Assembly: GCA_028285085.1 (NCBI GenBank)
Contig: JANQQI010000047.1
Coordinates: 186,001-250,000 of the forward strand
Length of the DNA stretch: 64,000 nucleotides
Source of the DNA: Saprospiraceae bacterium
Lineage (GTDB): Bacteria; Bacteroidota; Bacteroidia; Chitinophagales; Saprospiraceae
Direction of reading: 5' to 3'
The stretch's first letter is position 1, and each line of letters begins with the position of its first letter. Below, one piece after another: positions 35,826 through 45,761 of the stretch. The notes under the pieces are model-generated. The model saw nothing but the letters and a program-made list of their open reading frames with translations. It ran no database searches and was not told where the DNA came from. The translations under genes were made by a program, and so were the position numbers.

Positions 35826-37148
35826 ATGGCGCAAGTTGAATTGATCATGCCCAAGATGGGGGAAAGCATTATGGAAGCGACAATCCTCAAATGGGTGAAG
35901 CAAGTCGGAGATACTGTCGAAACAGATGAAACGATTCTGGAGATTGCTACCGACAAAGTGGACTCCGAGGTACCTTCTCCCGTGAGCGGAACCATCGCTG
36001 AGATTCGTTTTCAGGAGAACGATACCGTTGAAATCGGTAAAGTCATCGCTATTATTGCCACTGAAGGTGAAACTGTCAGTACGACCCCTTCTCCTGCGGT
36101 CGCCGAAAATAATAGTGTCAATGGCTCACATCCGGTAACGCCAACTCCAGAACCTACTTTGGCGACGGCCAATGTGTCTGCGGCTGCTCCTGTCGTTACC
36201 ACCGCAAGTAGTAATCGTTTTTACTCCCCTTTAGTCAAAAATATCGCTAAGGCCGAAAATATTGGCCTGCAGGAATTGGAGCAAATCCCCGGTACCGGAA
36301 AAGATGGTCGGGTAACAAAAAAAGATATTCTCCAATATTTATCTAATCGTAGTACCGCACCCGCTTCTGCTCCTGCGGTCACTGCCACTGCTCCGCCAAA
36401 AACGGCCAGCAGCGCAGCACCGGTCACCAGCGTTAGTGGTAATGACGAGATCGTAGAAATGGATCGTATGCGTCGACTTATTGCCGATCACATGGTGATG
36501 TCCAAGCATACTTCTCCCCACGTGACGTCTTTTGTGGAAGTAGATGTAACCAATATCGTAAATTGGCGTAATCGTATTAAACAGGACTTCCAAAAGAAAT
36601 ACGGTGAAAAAATTACTTTCACTCCAATCTTTATGGAGGCAGTAGCTAAAGCGATTCGGGACTTTCCAATGATTAACGTCTCGGTCGATGGTACCAATAT
36701 TATTGTTAAAAAGAACGTTAATATTGGGATGGCTACAGCACTACCTTCGGGTAATCTGATTGTACCTGTGATCAAAAATGCAGATCGCATGAATTTGCTT
36801 GGTCTAACTGGAGCAGTCAATGACCTGGCTAGTCGAGCCCGGGCTAATAAATTGAAACCAGATGAAGTCCAAGGTGGAACGTTTACGCTTACTAACGTTG
36901 GTACCTTTGGAAACGTCATGGGAACGCCGATTATCAACCAACCTCAGGTCGCTATCATGGCCGTTGGTGCAATCCGCAAGAAACCGGCGGTTGTTGAGAC
37001 AGAATACGGTGATTTAATTGCTGTTCGACAGATGATGTTCTTGTCGATGTCTTATGACCACCGAGTTGTTGATGGATTTTTGGGCGGATCATTCCTACGA
37101 CGCGTAGGCGATTATCTGGAAGCTTTCGACGACAAACAAACAATATGA
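35826..37148 (+). CDS. 2-oxo acid dehydrogenase E2 acyltransferase
   Basis: A 440-residue protein. One lipoyl domain (1-78) has the lipoylated Lys at 44 in ATDKVDSE. A Pro/Ala/Thr-rich linker leads to the E3-binding domain (YSPLVKNIAKAENIGLQELEQIPGTGKDGRVTKKDIL), another linker and the catalytic domain ending with DHRVVDG. It is the core of a pyruvate, 2-oxoglutarate or branched-chain oxo acid dehydrogenase; E1 and E3 genes are not next to it, so the substrate cannot be fixed. Confidence 0.94.
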   Translation: MAQVELIMPKMGESIMEATILKWVKQVGDTVETDETILEIATDKVDSEVPSPVSGTIAEIRFQENDTVEIGKVIAIIATEGETVSTTPSPAVAENNSVNGSHPVTPTPEPTLATANVSAAAPVVTTASSNRFYSPLVKNIAKAENIGLQELEQIPGTGKDGRVTKKDILQYLSNRSTAPASAPAVTATAPPKTASSAAPVTSVSGNDEIVEMDRMRRLIADHMVMSKHTSPHVTSFVEVDVTNIVNWRNRIKQDFQKKYGEKITFTPIFMEAVAKAIRDFPMINVSVDGTNIIVKKNVNIGMATALPSGNLIVPVIKNADRMNLLGLTGAVNDLASRARANKLKPDEVQGGTFTLTNVGTFGNVMGTPIINQPQVAIMAVGAIRKKPAVVETEYGDLIAVRQMMFLSMSYDHRVVDGFLGGSFLRRVGDYLEAFDDKQTI

Positions 37149-37245
37149 GAAACCACCTGTAGGAAGGGGATTCATCCTCTTCGGTAATCTCGTTAAAGCA
37201 ACATGTTTTGACGGGTAGTTTGGCAATTACAATTTGACACGAACT

Positions 37246-39456
37246 ATGGTGTTTCGCTACTGTCTGTTTCTAATATTCCTAGGGTCGTTCGGTGTTACCG
37301 GCACTGCTCAATCTGTCAAAAAGCTCAAAGAGAAAGCGGCTGCTTTTATCAAGCACGAGAAGTATCAGGAAGCTTTGCAGCCTTTACTAGAAGTACAATA
37401 TCGACAGTCGAACGATCTGGGGACACGCCTCAATATCGGTATCTGCTACTACGAGTTGAATCGACTCAGCGACTCACAAAAGTATCTAAAATACGTTCTG
37501 GACAACGATAAATCTCCTGATCCAAAAACTTTTCTCTATCTCGGTAAATTGTATCACGCCAATTTACAATTCAAAGATGCAGTCGGGTTTTATAAATTAT
37601 TTTTAAAAAGTACTAAAAAACACCCTCTGGCAAAGAGTGTCAAAGATGATATTCGCCGCTGTGGCCGTGGCTTACGTTTAGAAGTGCAAGAACGAAATGC
37701 GTTTGTGGAAAACATGGGGGATAAAGTGAATTCATCCTACGATGATTTTGGTCCGGTACTTAGTCCTAACTACGATAGCAAAATTTATTTTACCTCTTCT
37801 CGCCCTGGCAACCAAGGTGGACTGCGTAATAAAGAAGGGCGACGTGATGACACCTACGGTCATTACAATACGGATATGTTTGCCACTAGCGTCGTAAATG
37901 GCGAATGGACTGCTACGACCCCCTTGAATCCTTTAATTAATAGCCCGCGGCATGATATGGTATTGGGTTTTGATCGGCGCGGTACCATGCTGTATTTTTT
38001 CAAAGGGCCGAGTCTATTTAGCGGAGAAGTGCTAGTTGATACCTTTCAGGCTAAAGATGAGCGCGCCTTGAATGATGATCGTTTCGTGAGTCCGATGATT
38101 ACCGAAAATGGAGATGGCTATCCACATTTTTTCAACGATACTGTGCTGATTTTTTCGAGCTACCGAAAAGGGGGCTACGGCGGTAGTGATCTGTACATCA
38201 GTTTGATGCAAAACGGCAGATGGATGCCGGCAAAAAATCTTGGTCCCCGGGTTAATTCCGCTTACGATGAAATCACGCCTTTTCTAGCGACGGATGGCCG
38301 GACGTTATATTTTAGTTCAAATAGTGCCCAGGGGATCGGTGGGTTTGATATTTATCGCGCTGCTTTTGATGATGTTTCAGAACAATGGTCGACGGCCGAG
38401 AATGTGGGATTACCAATTAATTCCGCAGGAGATGATGCTTATTTTAAGTTGTCCGCTGATGGTCTAAAAGCTTACTTTTCTTCTTCCCGCAAAGATGGTT
38501 TGGGGCAGCAAGATTTATATGTCGCTTACTTTAAAAGCCAACGTAACGAACAATTATCCACCTCTATGCCGAACACCTTTGCGGAGGTTCGGAGCTACAA
38601 ACAACAGCAAAGTAATAGCGGCTATGTTTTAGAAACGCCGAATACCGGGCAAGGCACGATTTCTACCGTTCCCGGTGCGCCGCAATATCGCGAGGATGAA
38701 ATTATCAAATACGAGATCAATCCTATTTATTATACGCCGGATGACAAAGTTCTGATCCCTTCGAATTTGAAGGAACTCAACAAGGTTGCTCGACTTTTAC
38801 TGGATTTCCCACAGCTTAAGTTAGTGATGGCCAGCCACTCAGATGGTTCTACGCCGCCTGCCTTTGATCTATATTTCTCTGCCAAACGCGCGGAGCAAGC
38901 TGCAGAGTATCTGATTGAGCAAGGTGTTAACGCTGCTAATATCACTATCGTGGGGTGTGGCGCAAGCTATCCTCAGGCTTTGAATGAGCTGGAAAGCGGG
39001 GCGAATGAATTGGGCCAGCGTCTGAATCGCCGCATTGAATTTGCTATTCAAAATACAGCGGGACTGCCATTGCGGATTACCTACGCTGCCCCACGAATCA
39101 GTCAATATATGGTTAGCCCGGAAGGCGAATATTATCGTGCTGCGGTGAAAGGCTTGTCTTATAAAGTGCAGATTGCTGCCATTGGGCAGATGTATAATGG
39201 GGATTTAGTGACGCGTTATCCCGACGCGATGGCTGAACATCGAAGCCGAACAAATTTATACCAATACACCGTGGGTTTGTATCAGACTTACGCTTCGGCG
39301 GAGCAATTGGTACAGGATCTTAAGCGGCAAGGTATAACGGATGCATTCGTTGTGCCTTACATTAATGGTATGCGCGTTAGTCGAGATGATACAAAGGTTT
39401 ACGCGGCCGCTTATCCGGATTTATTGAACTTCCTCCGCTTTTCCGATCAAGACTAA
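37246..39456 (+). CDS. OmpA-family envelope protein with TPR, PD40 repeats and SPOR-like end
   Basis: I choose the ATG at 37246 (736 residues) over an upstream TTG. It has a signal peptide (MVFRYCLFLIFLGSFGVTGTAQ), TPR helices (about 25-130), four or so PD40/WD40-like propeller blades (ADGRTLYFSSNSAQGIGGFDIYRA), then an OmpA-like peptidoglycan-binding domain (about 505-605; RLNRRIEFAI) and a SPOR-like pair of repeats (YKVQIAA, YQYTVGLYQTYASAEQLVQDL...DAFVVPYING). Resembles PorE/gliding-type anchors of Bacteroidota, without a carboxypeptidase-like domain. It links outer membrane to cell wall. Confidence 0.88.
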   Translation: MVFRYCLFLIFLGSFGVTGTAQSVKKLKEKAAAFIKHEKYQEALQPLLEVQYRQSNDLGTRLNIGICYYELNRLSDSQKYLKYVLDNDKSPDPKTFLYLGKLYHANLQFKDAVGFYKLFLKSTKKHPLAKSVKDDIRRCGRGLRLEVQERNAFVENMGDKVNSSYDDFGPVLSPNYDSKIYFTSSRPGNQGGLRNKEGRRDDTYGHYNTDMFATSVVNGEWTATTPLNPLINSPRHDMVLGFDRRGTMLYFFKGPSLFSGEVLVDTFQAKDERALNDDRFVSPMITENGDGYPHFFNDTVLIFSSYRKGGYGGSDLYISLMQNGRWMPAKNLGPRVNSAYDEITPFLATDGRTLYFSSNSAQGIGGFDIYRAAFDDVSEQWSTAENVGLPINSAGDDAYFKLSADGLKAYFSSSRKDGLGQQDLYVAYFKSQRNEQLSTSMPNTFAEVRSYKQQQSNSGYVLETPNTGQGTISTVPGAPQYREDEIIKYEINPIYYTPDDKVLIPSNLKELNKVARLLLDFPQLKLVMASHSDGSTPPAFDLYFSAKRAEQAAEYLIEQGVNAANITIVGCGASYPQALNELESGANELGQRLNRRIEFAIQNTAGLPLRITYAAPRISQYMVSPEGEYYRAAVKGLSYKVQIAAIGQMYNGDLVTRYPDAMAEHRSRTNLYQYTVGLYQTYASAEQLVQDLKRQGITDAFVVPYINGMRVSRDDTKVYAAAYPDLLNFLRFSDQD

Positions 39457-39552
39457 GCTTTTATCTTCGATCTTCGGGCTTACGTCTTCAAAATGGGTAT
39501 TTTTTTTGAATTGTTTTTAAAAAAGCCCATCTTAGCTTTCAAATATCGATAA

Positions 39553-40110
39553 ATGAACCGTCTCGGCTTTTTTAAAGAGAGCATTAAAAACCTTCGAACA
39601 ATTGGCACCATTACCCGCAGCTCGAAATATCTGTGTAAAGGAATGATTCGCCACGTTGATTTCAAGAAGGCACGTGTATTGGTGGAACTTGGAGCAGGTG
39701 ATGGTGTCATTACCAAGTACATCCTCAAGAATATGCACAAGGATTGTATTTTGCTGACTTTCGAAGTCAACGAAAAATTTTGCAATCGTTTACGATTGAT
39801 CAAAGATAAACGACTAGTCGTCATTGAGGATTCCGCCGAAAAAATAGGTGAGTATTTAAAAAAGCATGGTGCTTCCGAAATCGATTACATCGTCTCTGCG
39901 ATTCCTTTTGTTACGCTTCCCGATGAGCTAGGGACGAGCATCATTTCCAATTGTCAGCAGTACTTACGTAAGGGAGGACTCTTTATTCAAGTGCATTATT
40001 CCTTGCTGGCCAAAAAAATGTATCAGAAGATTTTTGGTAATGTGGACATTAGTTTTGTCCCACTAAACATTCCACCTGCGTTTGTTTTGGTAAGCGAAAA
40101 TCGAGCTTAA
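39553..40110 (+). CDS. SAM-dependent methyltransferase, phospholipid-methyltransferase-like
   Basis: A 185-residue protein with the class I SAM-binding motif VELGAGDGVITKYIL (about 43-57), an acidic strand FEVNEKF and EDSAEKIGEYL, and the IVSAIPFVTLP motif. The build, with FFKESIKNLRTIGTITRSSKYLCKGM at the start, is that of the PmtA/KsgA-like group of phospholipid N-methyltransferases. Substrate is inferred from similarity; an rRNA or protein target is possible. Confidence 0.78.
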   Translation: MNRLGFFKESIKNLRTIGTITRSSKYLCKGMIRHVDFKKARVLVELGAGDGVITKYILKNMHKDCILLTFEVNEKFCNRLRLIKDKRLVVIEDSAEKIGEYLKKHGASEIDYIVSAIPFVTLPDELGTSIISNCQQYLRKGGLFIQVHYSLLAKKMYQKIFGNVDISFVPLNIPPAFVLVSENRA

Positions 40111-40111
40111 G

Positions 40112-40996
40112 CTAGTTCCGTAAATCAATTTCTGTAAAGTTATAATCTACCAAATGCTGTTGCGTTTGAGTGAAATCTGTGCTAAATCCTAGCATAAATC
40201 CGCCGCCGCCGGCACCACACAACTTCAAACGAAAGTTATCACACTCTATCCCCTTTTCCCAAAGCGGCCGCATATTAAAGGGGATCATATCCATAAAATA
40301 TTGCCATTGGAAAGTACTAATGTTCTGAATATCTGACCACAGTGCAAGATAATTGCCGTGGAGCAAATTAGTAATCGCTTGTTGGTTATAAAGCATCAGT
40401 TGATCTACAATGGCTTGACGGTATACGGGTGATTCACAAGCAGCCATGAACTTTTGAACCAAAGGGCTGGTCGATCTGGGCTGACCGGTATCCACGAGAA
40501 ACAAACTGAGGCTATTTGCTGCTTGGGGTAGGCTAACTTGATCTAAACGATTTTGTTGGATCCAGACAGGCGCATTGAGCCAGCAAATGAGCGGATCAAT
40601 GCCTGAGCTAGAGCCGTGAAAAAAACGCTCCATCTTAGCTAGCTCGGTGCGCGCTTGTTTGAGTCTTGGCTTGGTGGGATTTGATGGTTTAAAGCGGTCG
40701 TAAACTGCTGCACAGAGCGCTCCGGAGCTGCCCAGGCCATAGCCGGCCGGAATATCTGACTGAAAATATAAACCCTGTTGCACGGCATCTCGGAATCCGG
40801 CGATGCTCTCAGCAGGCAAGAGTTGCTCTGCCGCCAAATAGTCAATAAACGGACGCAAGTCCGGGAAGGTCGCCGCCGCTTTACCTTGCGCCCAACGTCC
40901 ACCGAATTGTTTCAAAGGCAGGGCTAATGCTTCACCACCAAGAATGATGGTGTATTCCCCGAATAACAACAATTTAGCTGAGTAGTGGGTCCGCAT
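40112..40996 (-). CDS. GHMP kinase, mevalonate-kinase-like
   Basis: A 294-residue protein. The ATP loop GYGLGSSGALCAAVYDRF is the GHMP kinase signature; the N-terminal SAKLLLFGEYTIILGGEALALPL and C-terminal KLCGAGGGGFMLGF are also typical. Bacteroidota of this type make isoprenoids by the mevalonate route in some lineages, so mevalonate kinase is the likely function; a related GHMP sugar kinase cannot be excluded. Converges with the methyltransferase gene (1 bp between stops), and follows the CYTH gene. Confidence 0.86.
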   Translation of the reverse strand: MRTHYSAKLLLFGEYTIILGGEALALPLKQFGGRWAQGKAAATFPDLRPFIDYLAAEQLLPAESIAGFRDAVQQGLYFQSDIPAGYGLGSSGALCAAVYDRFKPSNPTKPRLKQARTELAKMERFFHGSSSGIDPLICWLNAPVWIQQNRLDQVSLPQAANSLSLFLVDTGQPRSTSPLVQKFMAACESPVYRQAIVDQLMLYNQQAITNLLHGNYLALWSDIQNISTFQWQYFMDMIPFNMRPLWEKGIECDNFRLKLCGAGGGGFMLGFSTDFTQTQQHLVDYNFTEIDLRN

Positions 40997-41005
40997 GCTC
41001 TCCCT

Positions 41006-41524
41006 TTAAACCTTTTCTAACAATAAATCGCTGTATGAGCACTGCACCAAATCACTGCTTTCTACACCAAACAAATCCAGATAGTGTTGGCATTGGGCTT
41101 GTAAGCTGTCTAGACTGATGCTATTAGTTTCATCGATGGCTTCAATTTCAATAAAACGGCCAAGGGTTTTGACTTCGTCAAGATGGAATTTAACGTTATT
41201 GATAAAGTAGATTGCGCGTTGTTTGTCAACTACAGTAAGTACTTCCAAGCCGGCACACAGGACAGTTTTGAGTTGAGGGTCCGCTACTGTTCGAAATAAA
41301 TTTACGGCAGAATGTTTAGGCCCGGCCTGATTGGGGCGCTCGTAATGAATTAAGGAATTTTCAATTTTACCTTCGCGTAATTTCATCCGTCCGGTCTTGG
41401 CCTTGAAGTAGGTATCTACTTGATGATCAATGCCCACAAAACGTGCTTTGCGCTTTTCGAGTAGTTGCCGAATAGGTTCATGATCACGGCAACGTGCTTT
41501 TATTTCAACAATAGAATATGCCAT
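41006..41524 (-). CDS. CYTH-domain protein (class IV adenylate cyclase-like)
   Basis: I choose the ATG at 41524 (172 residues; MAYSIVEIKARCRDHEPIR). The EIKAR motif at the start and the HLDEVKTLGRFIEIE strand at the end are the marks of CYTH-type enzymes, as are the paired VDTYFKAKTGRMKLREG residues. CYTH proteins hydrolyse or cyclise triphosphates; the substrate is not fixed. Just upstream of the GHMP kinase on the same strand and divergent from mfd. Confidence 0.84.
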   Translation of the reverse strand: MAYSIVEIKARCRDHEPIRQLLEKRKARFVGIDHQVDTYFKAKTGRMKLREGKIENSLIHYERPNQAGPKHSAVNLFRTVADPQLKTVLCAGLEVLTVVDKQRAIYFINNVKFHLDEVKTLGRFIEIEAIDETNSISLDSLQAQCQHYLDLFGVESSDLVQCSYSDLLLEKV

Positions 41525-41575
41525 GCGTTGAATATAGGCATCATTCAATAAATAAGAAAGCATTATCTTTAGCCC

Positions 41576-44500
41576 GTGGAAAATTTGCAACAATTGCTAG
41601 GACTTTATCGAGAAGATGAGCGTACCCAGCAAATCGTGAGTCAGTGGCAAAAAACTTCGGTCAGCCGTCAACATCTAGAAGGACTGATTGGAGCACAGGA
41701 AGCCTTTGTCCTAATCGGAACTTTTTTTGCCGCACCGCGGCCTCATCTCATCATCGCCTCGGATAAAGAAGAGGCTGCTTATCTGCAAAATAATCTTGCT
41801 AATCTGTTCGACAAGAAGCCCGTTCGCTTCTTCCCGGATTCGTTCAAGCGGCCTTTGCTCTTCTCGGAATTGAACACTAGTAATGTACTCCAGCGGACGG
41901 AGACTATCAATAAAATCACCAGCTCTTCTACAACGGGAGAGATCGTGGTAACTTATCCCGAGGCACTTTTTGAGAAAGTGGTTGCGCCAAAGGTATTAGA
42001 AGAGACCCGGATCGAAATCGTAATGAACGAGCAGCTGGACATTGACTTTCTCATTGAGGTGCTGGTAGAATATGGTTTTGAACGGGTAGATTTTGTGTAC
42101 GAGCCAGGCCAGTTCTCAATCCGTGGTGGGATCGTGGATATCTTTTCGTACGGCAATGAATGGCCTTATCGTGTGGAGTTATTTGATGATGAAGTAGAAA
42201 GTATTCGGACTTTTGATCCTACGAGCCAGCTCTCAAAGCAGAAAATTGCGAAAGTAGCAATTGTACCCAATATCAATACACGATTCAAACAAGATCAAAA
42301 AGTGTCAGTGTTTCGAGTCATTAGCACGGATACCATCGTTTGGATCAATGATGTACAAATGCTTTTGGATAAGTTGCAGCAATGTCTGGAAAAAGCCGAA
42401 AAGTTTGCACAATCCATCTCGACAACCGATGAGAGTGAACTGTCAGAGTTGTTTAAAGAACGGGCGTTTATTCGACCCAATGAGACCATCGACGAATTAG
42501 AAGGGCATCATTTGATGGTTTTACGTCCTGGAAATTTTCCAATTCCATTCGATCAAAAAATTGAATACAAAACCCAACCCCAACCGAGTTTTAATAAGAA
42601 CTTTAAGCTTCTGATCGAGAATCTGCACGAAAATACATCGGATCAGATCACCAATTATATTTTTACGGATAACCCCAAGCAAATCGAGCGCTTCTACGCC
42701 ATCTTTGAGGATCTCGATGCCAAAGTGGAGTTCCATCCGATCGAAAAAGCCATCCATCAAGGTTTCATCGATCAATCACAGAAGGTGGCCTGTTACACCG
42801 ATCACCAGATTTTTGAGCGCTTCCACAAGTATCGCCTCAAACGAGGCTTTACCAAAGATATGGCGATCAACCTACGAATGCTCCGCGAATTGCAAGCGGG
42901 AGATTTCGTAACCCACATCGATCATGGCGTAGGACGTTATTCTGGCCTGGAAAAAATCGACATCAACGGCCACGTCCAAGAATCAGTGCGTTTGATTTAT
43001 AAGAATAATGACATTCTCTACGTCAGTATCAACTCTTTACACAAAATCTCCAAATACGTAGGCAAAGACGGAACGGCACCTAAACTGAATAAGCTTGGAT
43101 CGGATGCCTGGAAAACGCTCAAGCGACGAACGAAGCGTAAGGTTAAAGATATCGCACAAGGGCTAATTAAGCTATACGCCAAGCGTCGCGCGACTAAAGG
43201 CCATGCTTTTCAGGAAGATGGTTATCTACAGAATGAGCTAGAGGCCTCCTTTATATATGAGGATACCCCAGATCAACTGAAGGCCACCAATGATGTGAAG
43301 GAGGATATGCAAAAAGAGTATCCGATGGATCGTCTAATTTGCGGTGATGTTGGCTTTGGAAAGACTGAGATTGCCGTACGCGCGGCTTTCAAAGCTGTGG
43401 TGGGTGGAACTCAGGTAGCGATTTTGGTGCCTACCACCATTCTTGCTTTACAGCATTTCAAAACCTTTGGCGAGCGCCTCAAAGAATTTGGCTGTTCGGT
43501 GGATTATATCAACCGCTTTCGCACGACGAAGGAGAAAAAGGCGATTTTTGAAAAGCTTAAAGCAGGAGAATTAGATATCGTGATTGGGACACATGGCCTG
43601 CTGAATAAAGATGTTGGCTTCAAAAACCTGGGGTTGTTGGTTATCGATGAAGAGCAGAAATTTGGTGTTGCTGCCAAGGAAAAATTGCGTAATCTCAAGG
43701 TCAACGTCGATACGCTTACGCTGACTGCAACGCCGATTCCACGAACCTTGCAATTCTCATTAATGGCTGCTCGTGACTTATCGGTCATTCGCACACCGCC
43801 TCCAAACCGTCAACCCATTCACACTGAAACGCGCATTTTCAACGAAGAATTGGTCAAGGATGCGATTTATTATGAGGTTCATCGTGGTGGGCAGGTCTTT
43901 TTCGTGCATAATCGAGTGAAAACGTTGCCGGATATCGCCGCAATGATTAAGCGAATGTGCCCCGATATTGATGTCGCTATGGCGCACGGCCAAATGGAAT
44001 CAAAGAATCTGGAAGTTACCTTGCTGGATTTCATTGACCGCCGTTACGATGTGCTTGTGTGTACGAATATCATTGAAACGGGCTTAGATATTCCGAATGC
44101 GAATACCATTATCATCAATAATGCACATCAGTTTGGCATGAGTGATCTCCACCAATTACGTGGGCGTGTTGGGCGCTCTAATCGCCGTGCATTTTGCTAT
44201 TTATTTAGCCCGCCCCTGTCAGTGTTGACCTCTGATGCGCGTAAGCGCTTGAAAACCCTTGAAGAATTCTCCGAACTGGGAAGTGGATTCAATATTGCTA
44301 TGCGCGATTTGGACATTCGTGGCGCGGGTAACCTATTGGGAGCCGAACAAAGTGGCTTTATTTCCGACATTGGTTATGAAACCTACCAGAAGATTCTCGA
44401 AGAAGCGATGCAGGAGCTGAAGGAGAACGAATTCCGAGATTTATTCAAAGGCGAATTGGAGAAAAAAGGCCATCAGTTTGTGCGAGAAGTGCAAGTGGAT

Positions 44501-44959
44501 ACAGATGCGGAGATGCATATTCCGGATGATTTTGTAAATAATATTCAGGAACGACTGAGCCTATATACCGAGCTGGATAAAATCGAGAATGAAGCAGCTC
44601 TCGAAGCATTTCAAAAACGGCTAGCCGACCGATTTGGCAAAATTCCGAAGCCTGTGATGGCCTTATTCGATGCTTTGCGCTTACGCTGGACGTGCAAGGT
44701 GCTCGGCTTTGAACGACTCATCCTTAAAAGTAGAAAGCTACGTTGCTACTTTATTACCAATCCTCAATCTCCTTTTTACGAGACGGATTTATTCAAAAGT
44801 ATTCTGCAATATGTTGCGCTTTACGGTCCCCAAAAAGGTCTGTCTTTTAAGAAATCAAATCAACATTTCATTCTTATCCGCGATCAAGTCCCCAATCTAG
44901 CTTATGCTGCCAAAGTGCTTGAAGATTTGAAGACGACGGCGATGGAGGCGGTGGTGTAG
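41576..44959 (+). CDS. mfd: Transcription-repair coupling factor
   Basis: A 1127-residue protein starting at GTG (41576). It has the UvrB-like N-terminal modules (VYEPGQFSIRGGIVDIFSYGNEWPYRVELFDDEVESIRTFD), the RNA-polymerase-interacting domain (AGDFVTHIDHGVGRYSGLEKI), and the RecG-like translocase with GDVGFGKTE (Walker A), DEEQKFGV and the TATPIPRTL motif, then the TRCF C-terminal domain. It removes stalled RNA polymerase and brings in the repair nucleases. Full length for the family. Confidence 0.97.
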   Translation: MENLQQLLGLYREDERTQQIVSQWQKTSVSRQHLEGLIGAQEAFVLIGTFFAAPRPHLIIASDKEEAAYLQNNLANLFDKKPVRFFPDSFKRPLLFSELNTSNVLQRTETINKITSSSTTGEIVVTYPEALFEKVVAPKVLEETRIEIVMNEQLDIDFLIEVLVEYGFERVDFVYEPGQFSIRGGIVDIFSYGNEWPYRVELFDDEVESIRTFDPTSQLSKQKIAKVAIVPNINTRFKQDQKVSVFRVISTDTIVWINDVQMLLDKLQQCLEKAEKFAQSISTTDESELSELFKERAFIRPNETIDELEGHHLMVLRPGNFPIPFDQKIEYKTQPQPSFNKNFKLLIENLHENTSDQITNYIFTDNPKQIERFYAIFEDLDAKVEFHPIEKAIHQGFIDQSQKVACYTDHQIFERFHKYRLKRGFTKDMAINLRMLRELQAGDFVTHIDHGVGRYSGLEKIDINGHVQESVRLIYKNNDILYVSINSLHKISKYVGKDGTAPKLNKLGSDAWKTLKRRTKRKVKDIAQGLIKLYAKRRATKGHAFQEDGYLQNELEASFIYEDTPDQLKATNDVKEDMQKEYPMDRLICGDVGFGKTEIAVRAAFKAVVGGTQVAILVPTTILALQHFKTFGERLKEFGCSVDYINRFRTTKEKKAIFEKLKAGELDIVIGTHGLLNKDVGFKNLGLLVIDEEQKFGVAAKEKLRNLKVNVDTLTLTATPIPRTLQFSLMAARDLSVIRTPPPNRQPIHTETRIFNEELVKDAIYYEVHRGGQVFFVHNRVKTLPDIAAMIKRMCPDIDVAMAHGQMESKNLEVTLLDFIDRRYDVLVCTNIIETGLDIPNANTIIINNAHQFGMSDLHQLRGRVGRSNRRAFCYLFSPPLSVLTSDARKRLKTLEEFSELGSGFNIAMRDLDIRGAGNLLGAEQSGFISDIGYETYQKILEEAMQELKENEFRDLFKGELEKKGHQFVREVQVDTDAEMHIPDDFVNNIQERLSLYTELDKIENEAALEAFQKRLADRFGKIPKPVMALFDALRLRWTCKVLGFERLILKSRKLRCYFITNPQSPFYETDLFKSILQYVALYGPQKGLSFKKSNQHFILIRDQVPNLAYAAKVLEDLKTTAMEAVV

Positions 44960-45029
44960 ATGAGAAAAGGATAGAGATAATTCGCCTGTGGTTCTGTAAT
45001 CTCAGAAGTCTTGGATAGAGTAGAGATAC

Positions 45030-45605
45030 TTACCCGCGCCGATCCGGATTATCCTTCAAAAAACTCTCCCAGCTTCCGTAGCGTTTATGTTTGGCAAGAG
45101 GACCAGAGGATTGATAAAAATGGCAAACAGCGGTAGCCAAGGCATCAGTAGCATCCAGAGCATAATCATCGAGCTTCACATTGAGGATACTAGCCAGCAT
45201 AGCGGCAACCTGTTCTTTAGATGCGTTTCCGTTTCCCGTTACCGATTGCTTGATCTTCTTGGGTGAGTACTCCGTAATCGTTAGATTTTCAGTCATGCCG
45301 GCGGCAATGGCGACACCTTGGGCTCGCCCGAGCTTGAGCATAGATTGTACATTTTTGCCGAAGAAAGGAGCTTCAATGGCCATTTCGGTAGGTAGGTGCC
45401 GTCGAATCAGTGCCTGGATACGTTCAAAAATCATTTTCAATTTATGCTGATGTGTCGGGAGTTGCTTCATGGTGACTACACCCATTTCGACTAGGTAAAT
45501 CTTCTTTTTAAAAATTCGGATTAAGGCATATCCAAGGACATTCGTACCGGGGTCAATACCTAAGATGGTACGTGGTGGTGTAGGTGCTTTCTTCTGCGTT
45601 GGCAT
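45030..45605 (-). CDS. ruvC: Holliday junction resolvase RuvC
   Basis: A 191-residue protein with all RuvC signs: ILGIDPGTNVLGYALI (first acidic residue), MAIEAPFFGKNVQSMLKLGRAQGVAIAAG (second), KKIKQSVTGNGNASKEQVAAML and DDYALDATDALATAVCH (last two Asp). It cuts Holliday junctions after branch migration by RuvAB. The C-terminal tail (GSWESFLKDNPDRRG) is a little longer than typical. Divergent from the flippase gene. Confidence 0.96.
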   Translation of the reverse strand: MPTQKKAPTPPRTILGIDPGTNVLGYALIRIFKKKIYLVEMGVVTMKQLPTHQHKLKMIFERIQALIRRHLPTEMAIEAPFFGKNVQSMLKLGRAQGVAIAAGMTENLTITEYSPKKIKQSVTGNGNASKEQVAAMLASILNVKLDDYALDATDALATAVCHFYQSSGPLAKHKRYGSWESFLKDNPDRRG

Positions 45606-45761
45606 ACTTCAAAGATAGGAGAATTTCGTATGAAATGGGATTGGAATATGTACCGATCTCTGATTGGCTGGCTCAATTTTTTAAATAAAATAACGTTTCT
45701 CTAACGCTTTTTTGAACATCGGCTTCGTATAAATAATAGTACATTTAAGTCCGAAATCCAT